From NCBI RefSeq assembly GCF_000189395.1, contig NZ_AEPB01000038.1:1-64000 (forward strand): 64,000 nucleotides of DNA, read 5' to 3'. Position 1 is the stretch's first letter. Each line of letters begins with the position of its first letter. Shown here one piece after another: positions 37,629 through 46,166 of this stretch. Made by a program: the position numbers and the translations under genes. The DNA is from Planococcus donghaensis MPA1U2 (GTDB taxonomy: Bacteria; Bacillota; Bacilli; Bacillales_A; Planococcaceae). Below the pieces are notes generated by a model. That model had not been told where the DNA came from. It did not search any database and saw nothing but the letters and a program-made list of their open reading frames with translations.

Positions 37629-38823
37629 GTTTTTCTCTGTAGATGCAATTTGGGATTTTGTGTTGATGATTGTGATTTTCCCATATGCGATTGCTTTATA
37701 TATGTTTGAATCCTACATTGGCGTTGTTGCATTGCTTTTATTAGGTATTCCTTTCTTCACAATGACCGTCGTTATGAAAATGTATAACAACTCGGAACAA
37801 ATCAATATGGACTTGAAAAAAGCAGGAGTGATTGGTCACCAACTTGCTGACCGTCTTGAAACCAATGAAGTTTTCGATTTGTTTATCGTAGAAGTAGCCA
37901 AATTGTTTAAAGTAGAGTATGCGTACGTTATTGATTACCGTGATGGCCTTCAACAATTTATGCGCATTTACGAAAACGGGCAATTAGAGCCGCGCGACAT
38001 TGCTTCTATTTCCTATGAAAAAGGAACGGCCGGAAGAGTCATATTGACGGGTGAATCTTTTATCTATAATGAAAAAAGCGATTGGGAAAACTTATCAACT
38101 GGAAATTTACCAGCAGATACACAAAGTATAATGGCAACTCCAATTGCCCGTAACAATAAAACAGAAGGGGTGCTTGTACTAGCCTCGAAAAAGAAATACG
38201 CATTTGCAAAACATCAGTTGAAGATTTTGGATATCCTCAGTACGTATTTTGCTGTATCACTTGAAAAAGCAGGGTATATGCAGCGCGTTATCGCGAAAAG
38301 TGAACGTTGCGGATTAACTCGCTTGTATAATTACCGTTATTTAGACGAAAGTCTAGAAAAACACATTCAAGAAATGAAAGACGGTAAACTAGAGCAATTA
38401 TCACTCATTATGATGGATATCGATCATTTCAAAAGCATCAATGACCGGTACGGACATCAAAGTGGCAATGACATTTTAGTTCAGTTAGCTGATATACTTC
38501 GAGAAGAAATAGCTGGCGAAGGTATGGTGGCCCGATACGGGGGCGAAGAATTTGTTGTACTTCTTCGAAATTACAGCAAAGAACTGGCAATGCTGCTAGC
38601 TGAAAAGTTACGAAAGCGTATCGAAAATCATGAATTCCTCATTGAAACTGATTTAGCCAATGAACGTCAACAGCAAATTATTCACATCACGATGAGCATT
38701 GGTGTGTCATCTGCGCCAGAAGATAGTGATGAAGGAATGTCATTAATCCGTAATGCGGATCGAGCGTTATACATCGGTGCTAAACAAGCTGGTCGAAATA
38801 AAGTTGCAGCTTATTCGAAATAA
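37612..38823 (+). CDS. Membrane-anchored GAF-GGDEF diguanylate cyclase
   Basis: A 403-residue protein with two N-terminal membrane segments (about 12-55), then a GAF-like sensor (about 75-220, LFKVEYAYVIDYRDG...TAGRVILTGES). The C-terminal GGDEF domain has GLTRLYNYRYLDE, MMDIDHFKSINDRYGHQSGN, the active-site variant YGGEEF near residue 303, and MSIGVSSAPE. YGGEEF is a catalytically competent version, so it should make c-di-GMP. No ribosome site precedes ATG 37612, consistent with coupling to the overlapping upstream gene. It heads the pilus locus, whose PilB carries a c-di-GMP-binding-type domain. Confidence 0.85.
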   Translation: MAIRVKFFSVDAIWDFVLMIVIFPYAIALYMFESYIGVVALLLLGIPFFTMTVVMKMYNNSEQINMDLKKAGVIGHQLADRLETNEVFDLFIVEVAKLFKVEYAYVIDYRDGLQQFMRIYENGQLEPRDIASISYEKGTAGRVILTGESFIYNEKSDWENLSTGNLPADTQSIMATPIARNNKTEGVLVLASKKKYAFAKHQLKILDILSTYFAVSLEKAGYMQRVIAKSERCGLTRLYNYRYLDESLEKHIQEMKDGKLEQLSLIMMDIDHFKSINDRYGHQSGNDILVQLADILREEIAGEGMVARYGGEEFVVLLRNYSKELAMLLAEKLRKRIENHEFLIETDLANERQQQIIHITMSIGVSSAPEDSDEGMSLIRNADRALYIGAKQAGRNKVAAYSK

Positions 38824-38861
38824 GACTGTGAAAGAGTATAACTCTTTTACGGTCTTTTTTT
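38824..38861 (+). terminator. Terminator after the GGDEF gene
   Basis: GACTGTGAAAGAG pairs with CTCTTTTACGGTC (two G-T pairs) around TATAA, followed by a run of Ts. It separates the cyclase from the pilin genes; 38862-39038 is AT-rich with no confident promoter call. Confidence 0.85.
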
Positions 38862-39038
38862 CCTATTTAAAATTGAAAAATGTTAATTTTTTTAGTGAAA
38901 ACATGTGAATTTACAAAAAACACTATTCAGACCGACTATAAAAATGTAATATGAAGTTAAGTAAGATTATAGATAAAAAGTTTCTTTTATTAGGAATAAA
39001 AAGGAATATTAAAGTGTTTCTTTAAGGGGTGGCTGCTT

Positions 39039-39554
39039 ATGGCTTTAAATGAAAAAGGTTTGAGTTTAGTTGAAGTTCTAGCAGCGGTGGTTATTTTGAG
39101 TATTGTATTTGTTGGCATCATGACCATCTTCCCTCAAATGACGTTATTTAATAACAAGACAGAAACAAAACTGGACACGATGAATTTAGCTAGACAAGAA
39201 ATTTCACTTATATCTGGAGAATCAGCATGGGTAGGAAAACGCAATAGTAGTGATTCGGATATTTACGAAGATTTTAAAACGGTTTTAGCAGCGAAAATGC
39301 CTGCGACAGGCTTTAATAAAGTAGCTCAGTATCCTAAGTTTGTTCGTTATGAAAAAGTGGATGATTACCGTTATGAAGCAGACATTTATTTAGAATGTCA
39401 GGCTTTTTTAGAACAAGATGTAAATGGCATGACATGTAACAATCCGAATTTGACACAATTATACAAAGTTCACCTGAAAGTGTATGACGGTGCTCGTATA
39501 AGCAGTCAAACATATTCCTATATTAAATTCCTTGTCGAAGAAAAGGTTGATTAA
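39039..39554 (+). CDS. Minor type IV prepilin (PilV-like)
   Basis: The 171-residue prepilin has a 7-residue leader ending in Gly7, followed by LSLVEVLAAVVILSIVFVGIM with Glu at mature position 5. This is the classic class III signal for cleavage and N-methylation by the prepilin peptidase encoded at 50507. The rest is a soluble globular domain with two cysteines (LECQAFLEQDVNGMTC). AAGGGGTGG precedes the start. First of three consecutive minor prepilin genes. Confidence 0.85.
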   Translation: MALNEKGLSLVEVLAAVVILSIVFVGIMTIFPQMTLFNNKTETKLDTMNLARQEISLISGESAWVGKRNSSDSDIYEDFKTVLAAKMPATGFNKVAQYPKFVRYEKVDDYRYEADIYLECQAFLEQDVNGMTCNNPNLTQLYKVHLKVYDGARISSQTYSYIKFLVEEKVD

Positions 39555-39555
39555 T

Positions 39556-40107
39556 ATGAAAAATGACGAAAAAGGAATAACAATGATTGAAATTCTCGCC
39601 GCACTTGTATTGGTTTCACTTGTAGTAGCAGGTGCGTGGACAGCGATGTCGATTGGGTTTAAACATAGTGTCGTTGAGACTACAAAAACGCATATACAAC
39701 AAGATGCAGCTTTAGTAATTGCGAAGTTATCAAGTGCTCATCGGAAAAGTGATCGTTACCTCGTGAAAATTGAAAATAAGCAACTCATGTTACAAACCTG
39801 TTCTGATGAAACAGGTTGCGGACCTTATGAAAGGCTTATTGATAAAGACTATGACTTTACCGGTACATCCATCAATGGGATTGTTTATACGGGTGCATCC
39901 TTTTCTGAAGTAACAATCGTTCCTAAAGAACAGCATAACCCAGTTTCTTTAACACTCACTTCCGGTAAAGCTTCAATTTCCATAGATACAGTCTTAACGC
40001 GACTCATCACAGGCATGTTCGAAACGGGGGAGAGAAATGAAAGTTCTCAAAAATCAGCAAGGATACGCATTATTAGTTGTCCTATTAATCGTAGTTCTAT
40101 TCTTTAG
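39556..40107 (+). CDS. Minor type IV prepilin
   Basis: The 183-residue prepilin has leader MKNDEKG and mature start ITMIEILAALVLVSLVVAG with Glu at position 5. ATG 39556 is chosen because AAAGG lies upstream and it yields the typical short charged leader. The C-terminal 23 codons overlap the next gene in a different frame. Two cysteines (CSDETGCG) may form a disulfide. Confidence 0.82.
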   Translation: MKNDEKGITMIEILAALVLVSLVVAGAWTAMSIGFKHSVVETTKTHIQQDAALVIAKLSSAHRKSDRYLVKIENKQLMLQTCSDETGCGPYERLIDKDYDFTGTSINGIVYTGASFSEVTIVPKEQHNPVSLTLTSGKASISIDTVLTRLITGMFETGERNESSQKSARIRIISCPINRSSIL

Positions 40108-41569
40108 CTTATCAGCTACATTTATTGCAGGTTCTTTAAATCATTCGAAACAAGAGCAAACGATCGATGTCAACAATCATGCTGTAGCTGCTGCAGAAAT
40201 GGGGACTTTGTACTTTACAACTGATTTTGAACGAGAACTTAAAATGTTGAAGTATGAAATGAATACACAAACACAGTTGAAACTAAATGCGCTTATTGAC
40301 TGTATTAAATACCCCCTTGGCAACGCGTGCAATACACAAGCTAAACGCGATCAATGGGAAGAAACTATTGAACAGGAAATGAAGGCGATTTTAATTGGAC
40401 GCATTATGGATAAAGTTCAAGTGCTTAATACACAATTAAACGTTAAAAAAGTTCCGTTTACAGCAGAGAAAATTGACTACACAATTTTAAAGACGACTAC
40501 AGTGAAATTAAACCAAGCATTAAAAAATGTAGATACAGCATCTACTGTCGATAAAGAAGTAGAATCGATTAAAATCGAAATGGAAATCCAAGGAACTTCT
40601 GAAGGCGTGACAAAAGATTTAGTAGCCACATTTATAGTGAAAATGCCTGAAGGGTTTTTGAGTTCTGAAGAAACCATTAAAGTCGATACACTACAAATCA
40701 CCAGTAGTGTAGACATGAAATACGAAAATGTATTTTCGCTAGTTCCCCCCACACAATCATGTTCCGCTTTATTAACAAATGTTTTAAAAAGTATAGCGAC
40801 AGCGCCTTACGAATGTTTATCATCTTCTGGAGAGAAATTAAGCACTTTCGTGGATCAAATTAAAAATGCCAAACTAGACCCTGTTGATTTCCGCGTATAT
40901 ACAAACAGTTTCAAAGATTATGTTTGTGATAAAAACTGCAACAACATCAATTTTCAAGGTGTCAGTGTAGTCGTAAAAGAAAGTGATACATCTGTTTCAA
41001 ATAATATTAATAACCTTGTAAACGCGAACCTTATTATTAATGGGAAACTAGGTGCTGGAAATAACTTAATGAACTTAGGGAAGAACGGTGTGAAACAATC
41101 ACTGGTTGTTAAAGAATTAGCGATAGACGGCAATATTAAAAACTCGGCAAATACCAATTTTCTTGTGCTCGGCTACAACAATCCAGCGGTCATGGCCAAC
41201 TTAAAATGGGGAAATCACATTGAGATATCCAATAATTCGCGATTCTGTGTAGATATTGATCGTGTAAAAAGTTCAGATTTAGCCCTTCTTTCTCAGCAAA
41301 TTATCTTTTCGGGAAGTGGAGTCATGTCTTATTTTTCTGCTGATAAAAACAAAGTTTTTGAACTGAAAAACGCATCAGGTGCAGATCGAACTGTTAAAGA
41401 AGGAAAAAACACATATAAAATGACCGATCTTTATGTGAAACGGGAAAGTTCTTACTCCACTTTTTTAGCGAATTGTGGCGTATCGACAAAAAGCACCAAC
41501 ACCATGCCTTTAGATGTATCGATTCCCGTTCCGATCGATATTGATATCGATTTGGAAATAGAATACTAA
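40037..41569 (+). CDS. Large PilX-like minor pilin / pilus-tip protein
   Basis: A 510-residue protein with leader MKVLKNQQG and hydrophobic start YALLVVLLIVVLFFSLSATFIAG, lacking the Glu5 of ordinary pilins, as in PilX-N-type and GspK-type proteins. The large remainder has repeated AAEMG-type and coiled segments and about eight cysteines that could pair outside the cell. GGGGGAGAG precedes ATG 40037, and it overlaps the previous pilin by 71 bp. Size and lack of Glu5 suggest a tip component or adhesin; this is inference. Confidence 0.72.
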   Translation: MKVLKNQQGYALLVVLLIVVLFFSLSATFIAGSLNHSKQEQTIDVNNHAVAAAEMGTLYFTTDFERELKMLKYEMNTQTQLKLNALIDCIKYPLGNACNTQAKRDQWEETIEQEMKAILIGRIMDKVQVLNTQLNVKKVPFTAEKIDYTILKTTTVKLNQALKNVDTASTVDKEVESIKIEMEIQGTSEGVTKDLVATFIVKMPEGFLSSEETIKVDTLQITSSVDMKYENVFSLVPPTQSCSALLTNVLKSIATAPYECLSSSGEKLSTFVDQIKNAKLDPVDFRVYTNSFKDYVCDKNCNNINFQGVSVVVKESDTSVSNNINNLVNANLIINGKLGAGNNLMNLGKNGVKQSLVVKELAIDGNIKNSANTNFLVLGYNNPAVMANLKWGNHIEISNNSRFCVDIDRVKSSDLALLSQQIIFSGSGVMSYFSADKNKVFELKNASGADRTVKEGKNTYKMTDLYVKRESSYSTFLANCGVSTKSTNTMPLDVSIPVPIDIDIDLEIEY

Positions 41570-41600
41570 ACTATTATTAACTAAAAATTGGAGGATTTAC

Positions 41601-42005
41601 ATGATACGCTTATTAGTTTTTCTTATCTTAGCGGCAATTATTTTGGCGCTCACTTATTTCCGCTTTAAACAATTTCCATTGTTAAAACGAATGATTATTT
41701 CAGGAGGTGGACTTGCGGCTGCAGCTGTAGCACTTTTAATGCAAGGCACTTATGCCTGGTATATTGTAGCGTTGGCACTTGTTGGTATGTCATTTCTAGC
41801 CGCATTTGCATTTGCTAAAATCATCACTAAAGAACGTCAAGAAAAATTACGTATTGTAGAAGAACGCCGCGAGCAAAAACTGCAACAAACATTAAAGAAA
41901 TCAGCAGCTTTAGAAAAAGCACCAGAAATTGAAACAGATGAAAAGCCAATGTCGTTCGGCATGCAGTCGATTGATGCTGAGCGAGAGGAGATTACACGTG
42001 GATAA
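41601..42005 (+). CDS. Small membrane protein of unknown function in the pilus locus
   Basis: A 134-residue protein with three hydrophobic segments (about 4-19, 32-49, 53-72) and a charged, helical cytoplasmic tail (ITKERQEKLRIVEERREQKLQQTLKKSAALEKA). No family recognised. GGAGG precedes ATG. Its end overlaps the following VanW-like gene by 8 bp, so they are probably cotranslated and may work together. Confidence 0.7.
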   Translation: MIRLLVFLILAAIILALTYFRFKQFPLLKRMIISGGGLAAAAVALLMQGTYAWYIVALALVGMSFLAAFAFAKIITKERQEKLRIVEERREQKLQQTLKKSAALEKAPEIETDEKPMSFGMQSIDAEREEITRG

Positions 42006-43434
42006 TAAATTAGTCGGTTTAACATTTGCAACCATATTTGGTTTTGCACTCATCGTATTCGGAGCAGCCAACGCTGGCGCTTATGCTGTTGACACATGGA
42101 TTTTCCCAGTAGAGGAATATGGCGATAACACGTATATTGGCACGAATGATGTATCGAACATGGAAGTTCCAGCTGCAAAAATGATGCTCGCAGGTCAATT
42201 AGAAGCGTGGCAATCAGAAGCAAAACTTGATGTTGTTTATCAAGATGCTACAGCAGCATACCCACTTGAAACTGCAGAAATTTTAATAGACGAGACATTA
42301 AGTAACGCTCAAACTGGATCACAAAATAGTTTTGTGTTTGGTCTTTCTCAAGACACAACACGTGAATTTTTAGCAGAGCAATTTCCAGTTGCTACTTTTT
42401 CAGAGCCTGACGTTGCGACGATCAATAACAAATTGGAAACAGCTTTGAAGGCTGGACAAACAAAAACGAAAGTTTCGATTAGCGATGATAGTTTAAGTGT
42501 AGATCGCGAGAAAGTTGTAGATGTCGTTTTCCCTACAAACTTTGTAAGCCTAGATAGCGCAACGGTTATCGAAGCGTTAAATGGCATTCAATTAGCGCCT
42601 GAAACGCAATTTTCATTTTTAGACTTTATCGAAGAATTACCATTAACAGATATTAGTGATGAAGAATTGACGCAAATTGCTTCAACGATTTACGGTGCAG
42701 TATTGCAAACTAACTTTTTAATCGATGAGCGTAGCATTGGAACACAATTACCTGCACAAGTCCCAGCTGGTCAAGAAGCAGCGATTAATCGCCACTTAGG
42801 AGTTGACCTTGCTTTTACAAATCCAAACAAAAGCTCATTTACCTTAAATTTATCGAAGAAAAAAGATTCGTTAAATGCTTCTATTAGTGGTTTTCCATTT
42901 GTATACGAATATGCAATTGGTATTACAGAAGAAAAAGAGATTGAAGTGCGATTGGTAAAGCAATTTAGCGCATTTGTAACAAGTGGCAAAAAAGTAGAAG
43001 AAAAAGGATTAAAAGGGAAGAGTTTAACGGTTATTCAAACTGTAATCGACAACGGTGAGCCGTTAGAAGTGGTAACGGTATCGAAGGATTTTTATCCCCC
43101 AATTCACCGTGTCGAAGTTCATCCATTAGAGAAAAAAGAAGAACCGGCAGCAGAAGCACCTGTTGAAGGTGATGCAGACTTTGTAGATGCAAATGGAGAC
43201 GGTGTTCATGACGGCACCACTGCAGATCCGGAACCGGGAGATTCAGATTTTGTCGATGTAAATAATGATGGCGTATATGATCCGCCAGTAGAAGAGTCGG
43301 ACGTACCAAAACCAGGGGAACCAGGATTTGTGGATGAAAACAATGATGGTGTTCATGATGAAGTAGAAAACGAAGAACAACAGCCCCAGAAGAAACCTGT
43401 TTATGATAAAGGTGGAAATTTAGTTACGGAATAA
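41998..43434 (+). CDS. VanW-domain membrane protein with three calcium-binding-type repeats
   Basis: A 478-residue protein with one N-terminal membrane segment (about 5-27) and an extracellular body. Residues about 185-310 (VIEALNGIQLAPETQFSFLDF... ASTIYGAVLQTNFLIDERSIG...) match the VanW family in pattern. The acidic C-terminal region carries three repeats, FVDANGDGVHD, FVDVNNDGVYD and FVDENNDGVHD (about 394-455), of the DxNxDGxxD type seen in dockerin and thrombospondin-3 calcium loops. GTG 41998 is chosen for the AGAGGAG site; an upstream in-frame ATG at 41929 would lie within the previous gene. Likely a surface factor of the pilus machine. Confidence 0.75.
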   Translation: MDNKLVGLTFATIFGFALIVFGAANAGAYAVDTWIFPVEEYGDNTYIGTNDVSNMEVPAAKMMLAGQLEAWQSEAKLDVVYQDATAAYPLETAEILIDETLSNAQTGSQNSFVFGLSQDTTREFLAEQFPVATFSEPDVATINNKLETALKAGQTKTKVSISDDSLSVDREKVVDVVFPTNFVSLDSATVIEALNGIQLAPETQFSFLDFIEELPLTDISDEELTQIASTIYGAVLQTNFLIDERSIGTQLPAQVPAGQEAAINRHLGVDLAFTNPNKSSFTLNLSKKKDSLNASISGFPFVYEYAIGITEEKEIEVRLVKQFSAFVTSGKKVEEKGLKGKSLTVIQTVIDNGEPLEVVTVSKDFYPPIHRVEVHPLEKKEEPAAEAPVEGDADFVDANGDGVHDGTTADPEPGDSDFVDVNNDGVYDPPVEESDVPKPGEPGFVDENNDGVHDEVENEEQQPQKKPVYDKGGNLVTE

Positions 43435-43456
43435 TAGTCAGAAAGGAGGAGTCGGT

Positions 43457-45115
43457 ATGGCGATTGTCAGAAAAAGACTAGGTGATATTTTAGTCGCACA
43501 GGGCTTGTTGACAGAAGCGGACTTACAAGAAACGCTAAACAATAAACCGAGCGATCAAAAGCTCGGTGATGCTTTGTTGCAACGCGGAATCATCACCGAG
43601 CGCCAATTGATTGATACGCTTGAAGTACAGTTAGGCATCCCCTACGTCTCGCTGTTCCGCTATCCGTTCGATCCAAAGTTATTTAACGTCGTACCAAAAG
43701 ATTTTGCTAAGCGTAAACTTTTGGTGCCGTTAAAAACGGTGGGTGACCGTTTGTTTATAGCGATGAACGATCCGACAGATTTTATCACCATCGATGACCT
43801 CCGGCTGACGACTGGCTTTCATATTGAACCAGCAATCGCTTCAAAAGAAGATATTGTAAAAACCATTGCCAAATATTACGACGAAGAATCATATGATGAA
43901 TTGTTGGAAGATATGCCACAAACAGCGGAAGAACAACAAAATGAATTAGACGACTCTGATGCACCGATTGTTCGGTTAGTCAATCAATTGTTATCAAACG
44001 CCGTTTCGCAAAAAGCTAGTGATATCCATTTAGACCCGCAAGAAAATCGAGTTCTTGTCCGGTATCGTATTGATGGAACACTACGCACGGAGCGAACCTT
44101 ACCAAAAAGTATGCAACAAATGATGACGGCACGGATTAAAATTTTATCCAATCTGGACATTACTGAAAACCGAATACCACAAGATGGTCGGATTAAAACA
44201 ACGGTTGACTTCCGAGCCATCGATTTGCGGGTATCGTCTTTACCAACAGTATTTGGCGAAAAAATCGTAATGCGAATTTTGGATTTGAGTCAAAACCTGA
44301 CAGACATTTCGAAGCTTGGTTTTAGTGAACTAAATATGCAACGCTTTATGCGAGAAATCAGTAAACCAAATGGCATTGTTTTAATCTCGGGTCCAACTGG
44401 ATCGGGTAAATCATCAACGCTCTATGCAGCGTTAAATAAACTCAATTCTGAGGAAGTTAACGTTATTACCGTTGAAGATCCCGTTGAGTATCAGTTAGAA
44501 GGCATTAACCAGATTCAAGTAAACGCAAATGTCGGTTTAACATTTGCGGCAGGATTGCGATCCATCTTGCGTCAAGATCCTGACATTGTCATGGTTGGAG
44601 AAATTCGAGACAAAGAAACAGCTGATATTTCGATACGTGCATCTTTAACAGGTCATTTAGTGTTAAGCACCATACACACAAACGATTCAATCGCCTCGAT
44701 TACTCGTTTAATGGATATGGGCATTGAACCGTTTCTTGTAACAGCGTCATTAAATGCTGTTATAGCTCAACGATTAATTCGACGCGTTTGTCGAGACTGC
44801 AAAGAATTACAGTCAGTTACAGTGAGAGAAAAAGAAATTGCGGCTAAACGCGGGATTCATCTGGAAACCATTGCGCGTGGTAAAGGTTGTCCGGCATGTA
44901 ACATGAGTGGTTATAAAGGGCGTATGGCTATTCACGAAGTATTGGTTGTAGACGAAGACATCAAAGATATTATCAACCGCGGGGGTTCTGCAGCGGAAAT
45001 TCGGGAAATTGCTATCAAAAATAAAACCATCTTTCTAATCGACGATGGATTATTAAAAGTAAAGGAGGGCATGACAACGACAGAAGAAGTACTTCGCGTT
45101 GCCATGACAGATTAG
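43457..45115 (+). CDS. pilB: Type IV pilus extension ATPase PilB with MshEN c-di-GMP-binding-type N-domain
   Basis: Hexameric ATPase that drives pilus assembly. Of 552 residues, the N-terminus has two tandem motifs, RLGDILVAQGLLTEADLQ (about 7-24) and KLGDALLQRGIITERQLI (about 35-52), ending in LEVQLGIPYVSL. They match the MshEN motif RLGxxLxxxGxxxxxxL that binds c-di-GMP. The motor has Walker A SGPTGSGKSS, Walker B DIVMVGEIRD, His box TGHLVLSTIHTND, and the tetracysteine zinc site CRDC...CPAC. AAGGAGGAG precedes the ATG. Confidence 0.95.
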   Translation: MAIVRKRLGDILVAQGLLTEADLQETLNNKPSDQKLGDALLQRGIITERQLIDTLEVQLGIPYVSLFRYPFDPKLFNVVPKDFAKRKLLVPLKTVGDRLFIAMNDPTDFITIDDLRLTTGFHIEPAIASKEDIVKTIAKYYDEESYDELLEDMPQTAEEQQNELDDSDAPIVRLVNQLLSNAVSQKASDIHLDPQENRVLVRYRIDGTLRTERTLPKSMQQMMTARIKILSNLDITENRIPQDGRIKTTVDFRAIDLRVSSLPTVFGEKIVMRILDLSQNLTDISKLGFSELNMQRFMREISKPNGIVLISGPTGSGKSSTLYAALNKLNSEEVNVITVEDPVEYQLEGINQIQVNANVGLTFAAGLRSILRQDPDIVMVGEIRDKETADISIRASLTGHLVLSTIHTNDSIASITRLMDMGIEPFLVTASLNAVIAQRLIRRVCRDCKELQSVTVREKEIAAKRGIHLETIARGKGCPACNMSGYKGRMAIHEVLVVDEDIKDIINRGGSAAEIREIAIKNKTIFLIDDGLLKVKEGMTTTEEVLRVAMTD

Positions 45116-45118
45116 CCT

Positions 45119-46165
45119 ATGACGACAACTACTACTTTTATCGATCGTGTTTTGACAGAAGCGAAAGACCGTGGTGTTTCCGATATTCATATGACAACAG
45201 GCATTACGCCTGTTTTTCGAATTAACGGGAAGTTGGTTCAGTTTGGTGACGAAAAACTGATGCCTGATGATACGTTTTCAATTGCTAAAGCCCTTATGCC
45301 TGTTTCATTATGGGATACGTTTTTAGAAAAAGGCGAGATGGATTATACGTATTCGATTCCAGGAGTCGCTCGCTACCGTGTCAACTCTTTTCATCAACGC
45401 GGTTCTATCTCACATGCATTTCGAACAATTGCCTCGAATATTCCAAGCATCGACGATCTTCAAATGCCAGATACCTTGAAAAAACTGGCAGATACCCATC
45501 AAGGGTTGATTCTTGTGACAGGTCCTACGGGTTCTGGTAAATCGACAACATTAGCGGCAATGATACGTTATATGAACGAACATATGAACAAGCACATTAT
45601 TACATTAGAAGACCCGATTGAGTATATGCACAGTCATGGAACATCTGTTATTGACCAACGAGAAGTTGGATTTGACACAAAATCATTTGCCAATGGGTTA
45701 CGTGCTGCACTTCGACAAGATCCAGATGTGATTTTAGTTGGGGAAATGCGTGATTTGGAAACAATCACGACCGCGATTACCGCAGCTGAAACGGGACATT
45801 TAGTAATGGGAACGCTACATACATCGAGTGCTGCTTCAACTATTGAACGTATTATCGACGTTTTCCCCCATGAACAACATGCACAAATCCGAACGCAACT
45901 TGGAGGTATTATTAAAGCGGTTATTTCTCAGCGCCTATTGCCAACAGCTGACGGTAAAGGACGCGTTGCAGCAACAGAAATTATGATTTCAAACTCTGCG
46001 ATTGCCAACTTGATCCGTTCAGAGAAAGTTCACCAAATCCCGAACGTCATTTTGACAAACCGTGCACTAGGCATGCACATGATGGAAACTTCTGTGCAAG
46101 AGTTGCTGAAAAAAGGCAAAATTACGCGTGAAGTTGCGCAACCTTATTTGATAGGGGTGGATTAA
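45119..46165 (+). CDS. pilT: Type IV pilus retraction ATPase PilT
   Basis: The 348-residue ATPase depolymerises the pilus and powers twitching. Walker A GPTGSGKSTT (about 139-148), Walker B VILVGEMRD, His box TGHLVMGTLHT, and the PilT-specific AIANLIRSEK motif (related to AIRNLIRE) near residue 297 are present. There is no good ribosome site before ATG 45119, which lies 3 bp after the pilB stop, so translation is probably coupled. PilT presence implies a retractile pilus rather than only an uptake pseudopilus. Confidence 0.95.
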   Translation: MTTTTTFIDRVLTEAKDRGVSDIHMTTGITPVFRINGKLVQFGDEKLMPDDTFSIAKALMPVSLWDTFLEKGEMDYTYSIPGVARYRVNSFHQRGSISHAFRTIASNIPSIDDLQMPDTLKKLADTHQGLILVTGPTGSGKSTTLAAMIRYMNEHMNKHIITLEDPIEYMHSHGTSVIDQREVGFDTKSFANGLRAALRQDPDVILVGEMRDLETITTAITAAETGHLVMGTLHTSSAASTIERIIDVFPHEQHAQIRTQLGGIIKAVISQRLLPTADGKGRVAATEIMISNSAIANLIRSEKVHQIPNVILTNRALGMHMMETSVQELLKKGKITREVAQPYLIGVD

Positions 46166-46166
46166 G

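Noticed and set aside
38862-39038. c-di-GMP riboswitch upstream of the pilin genes
   Set aside because: I looked for the GEMM-type conserved blocks because of the cyclase next door; the AT-rich region has none.
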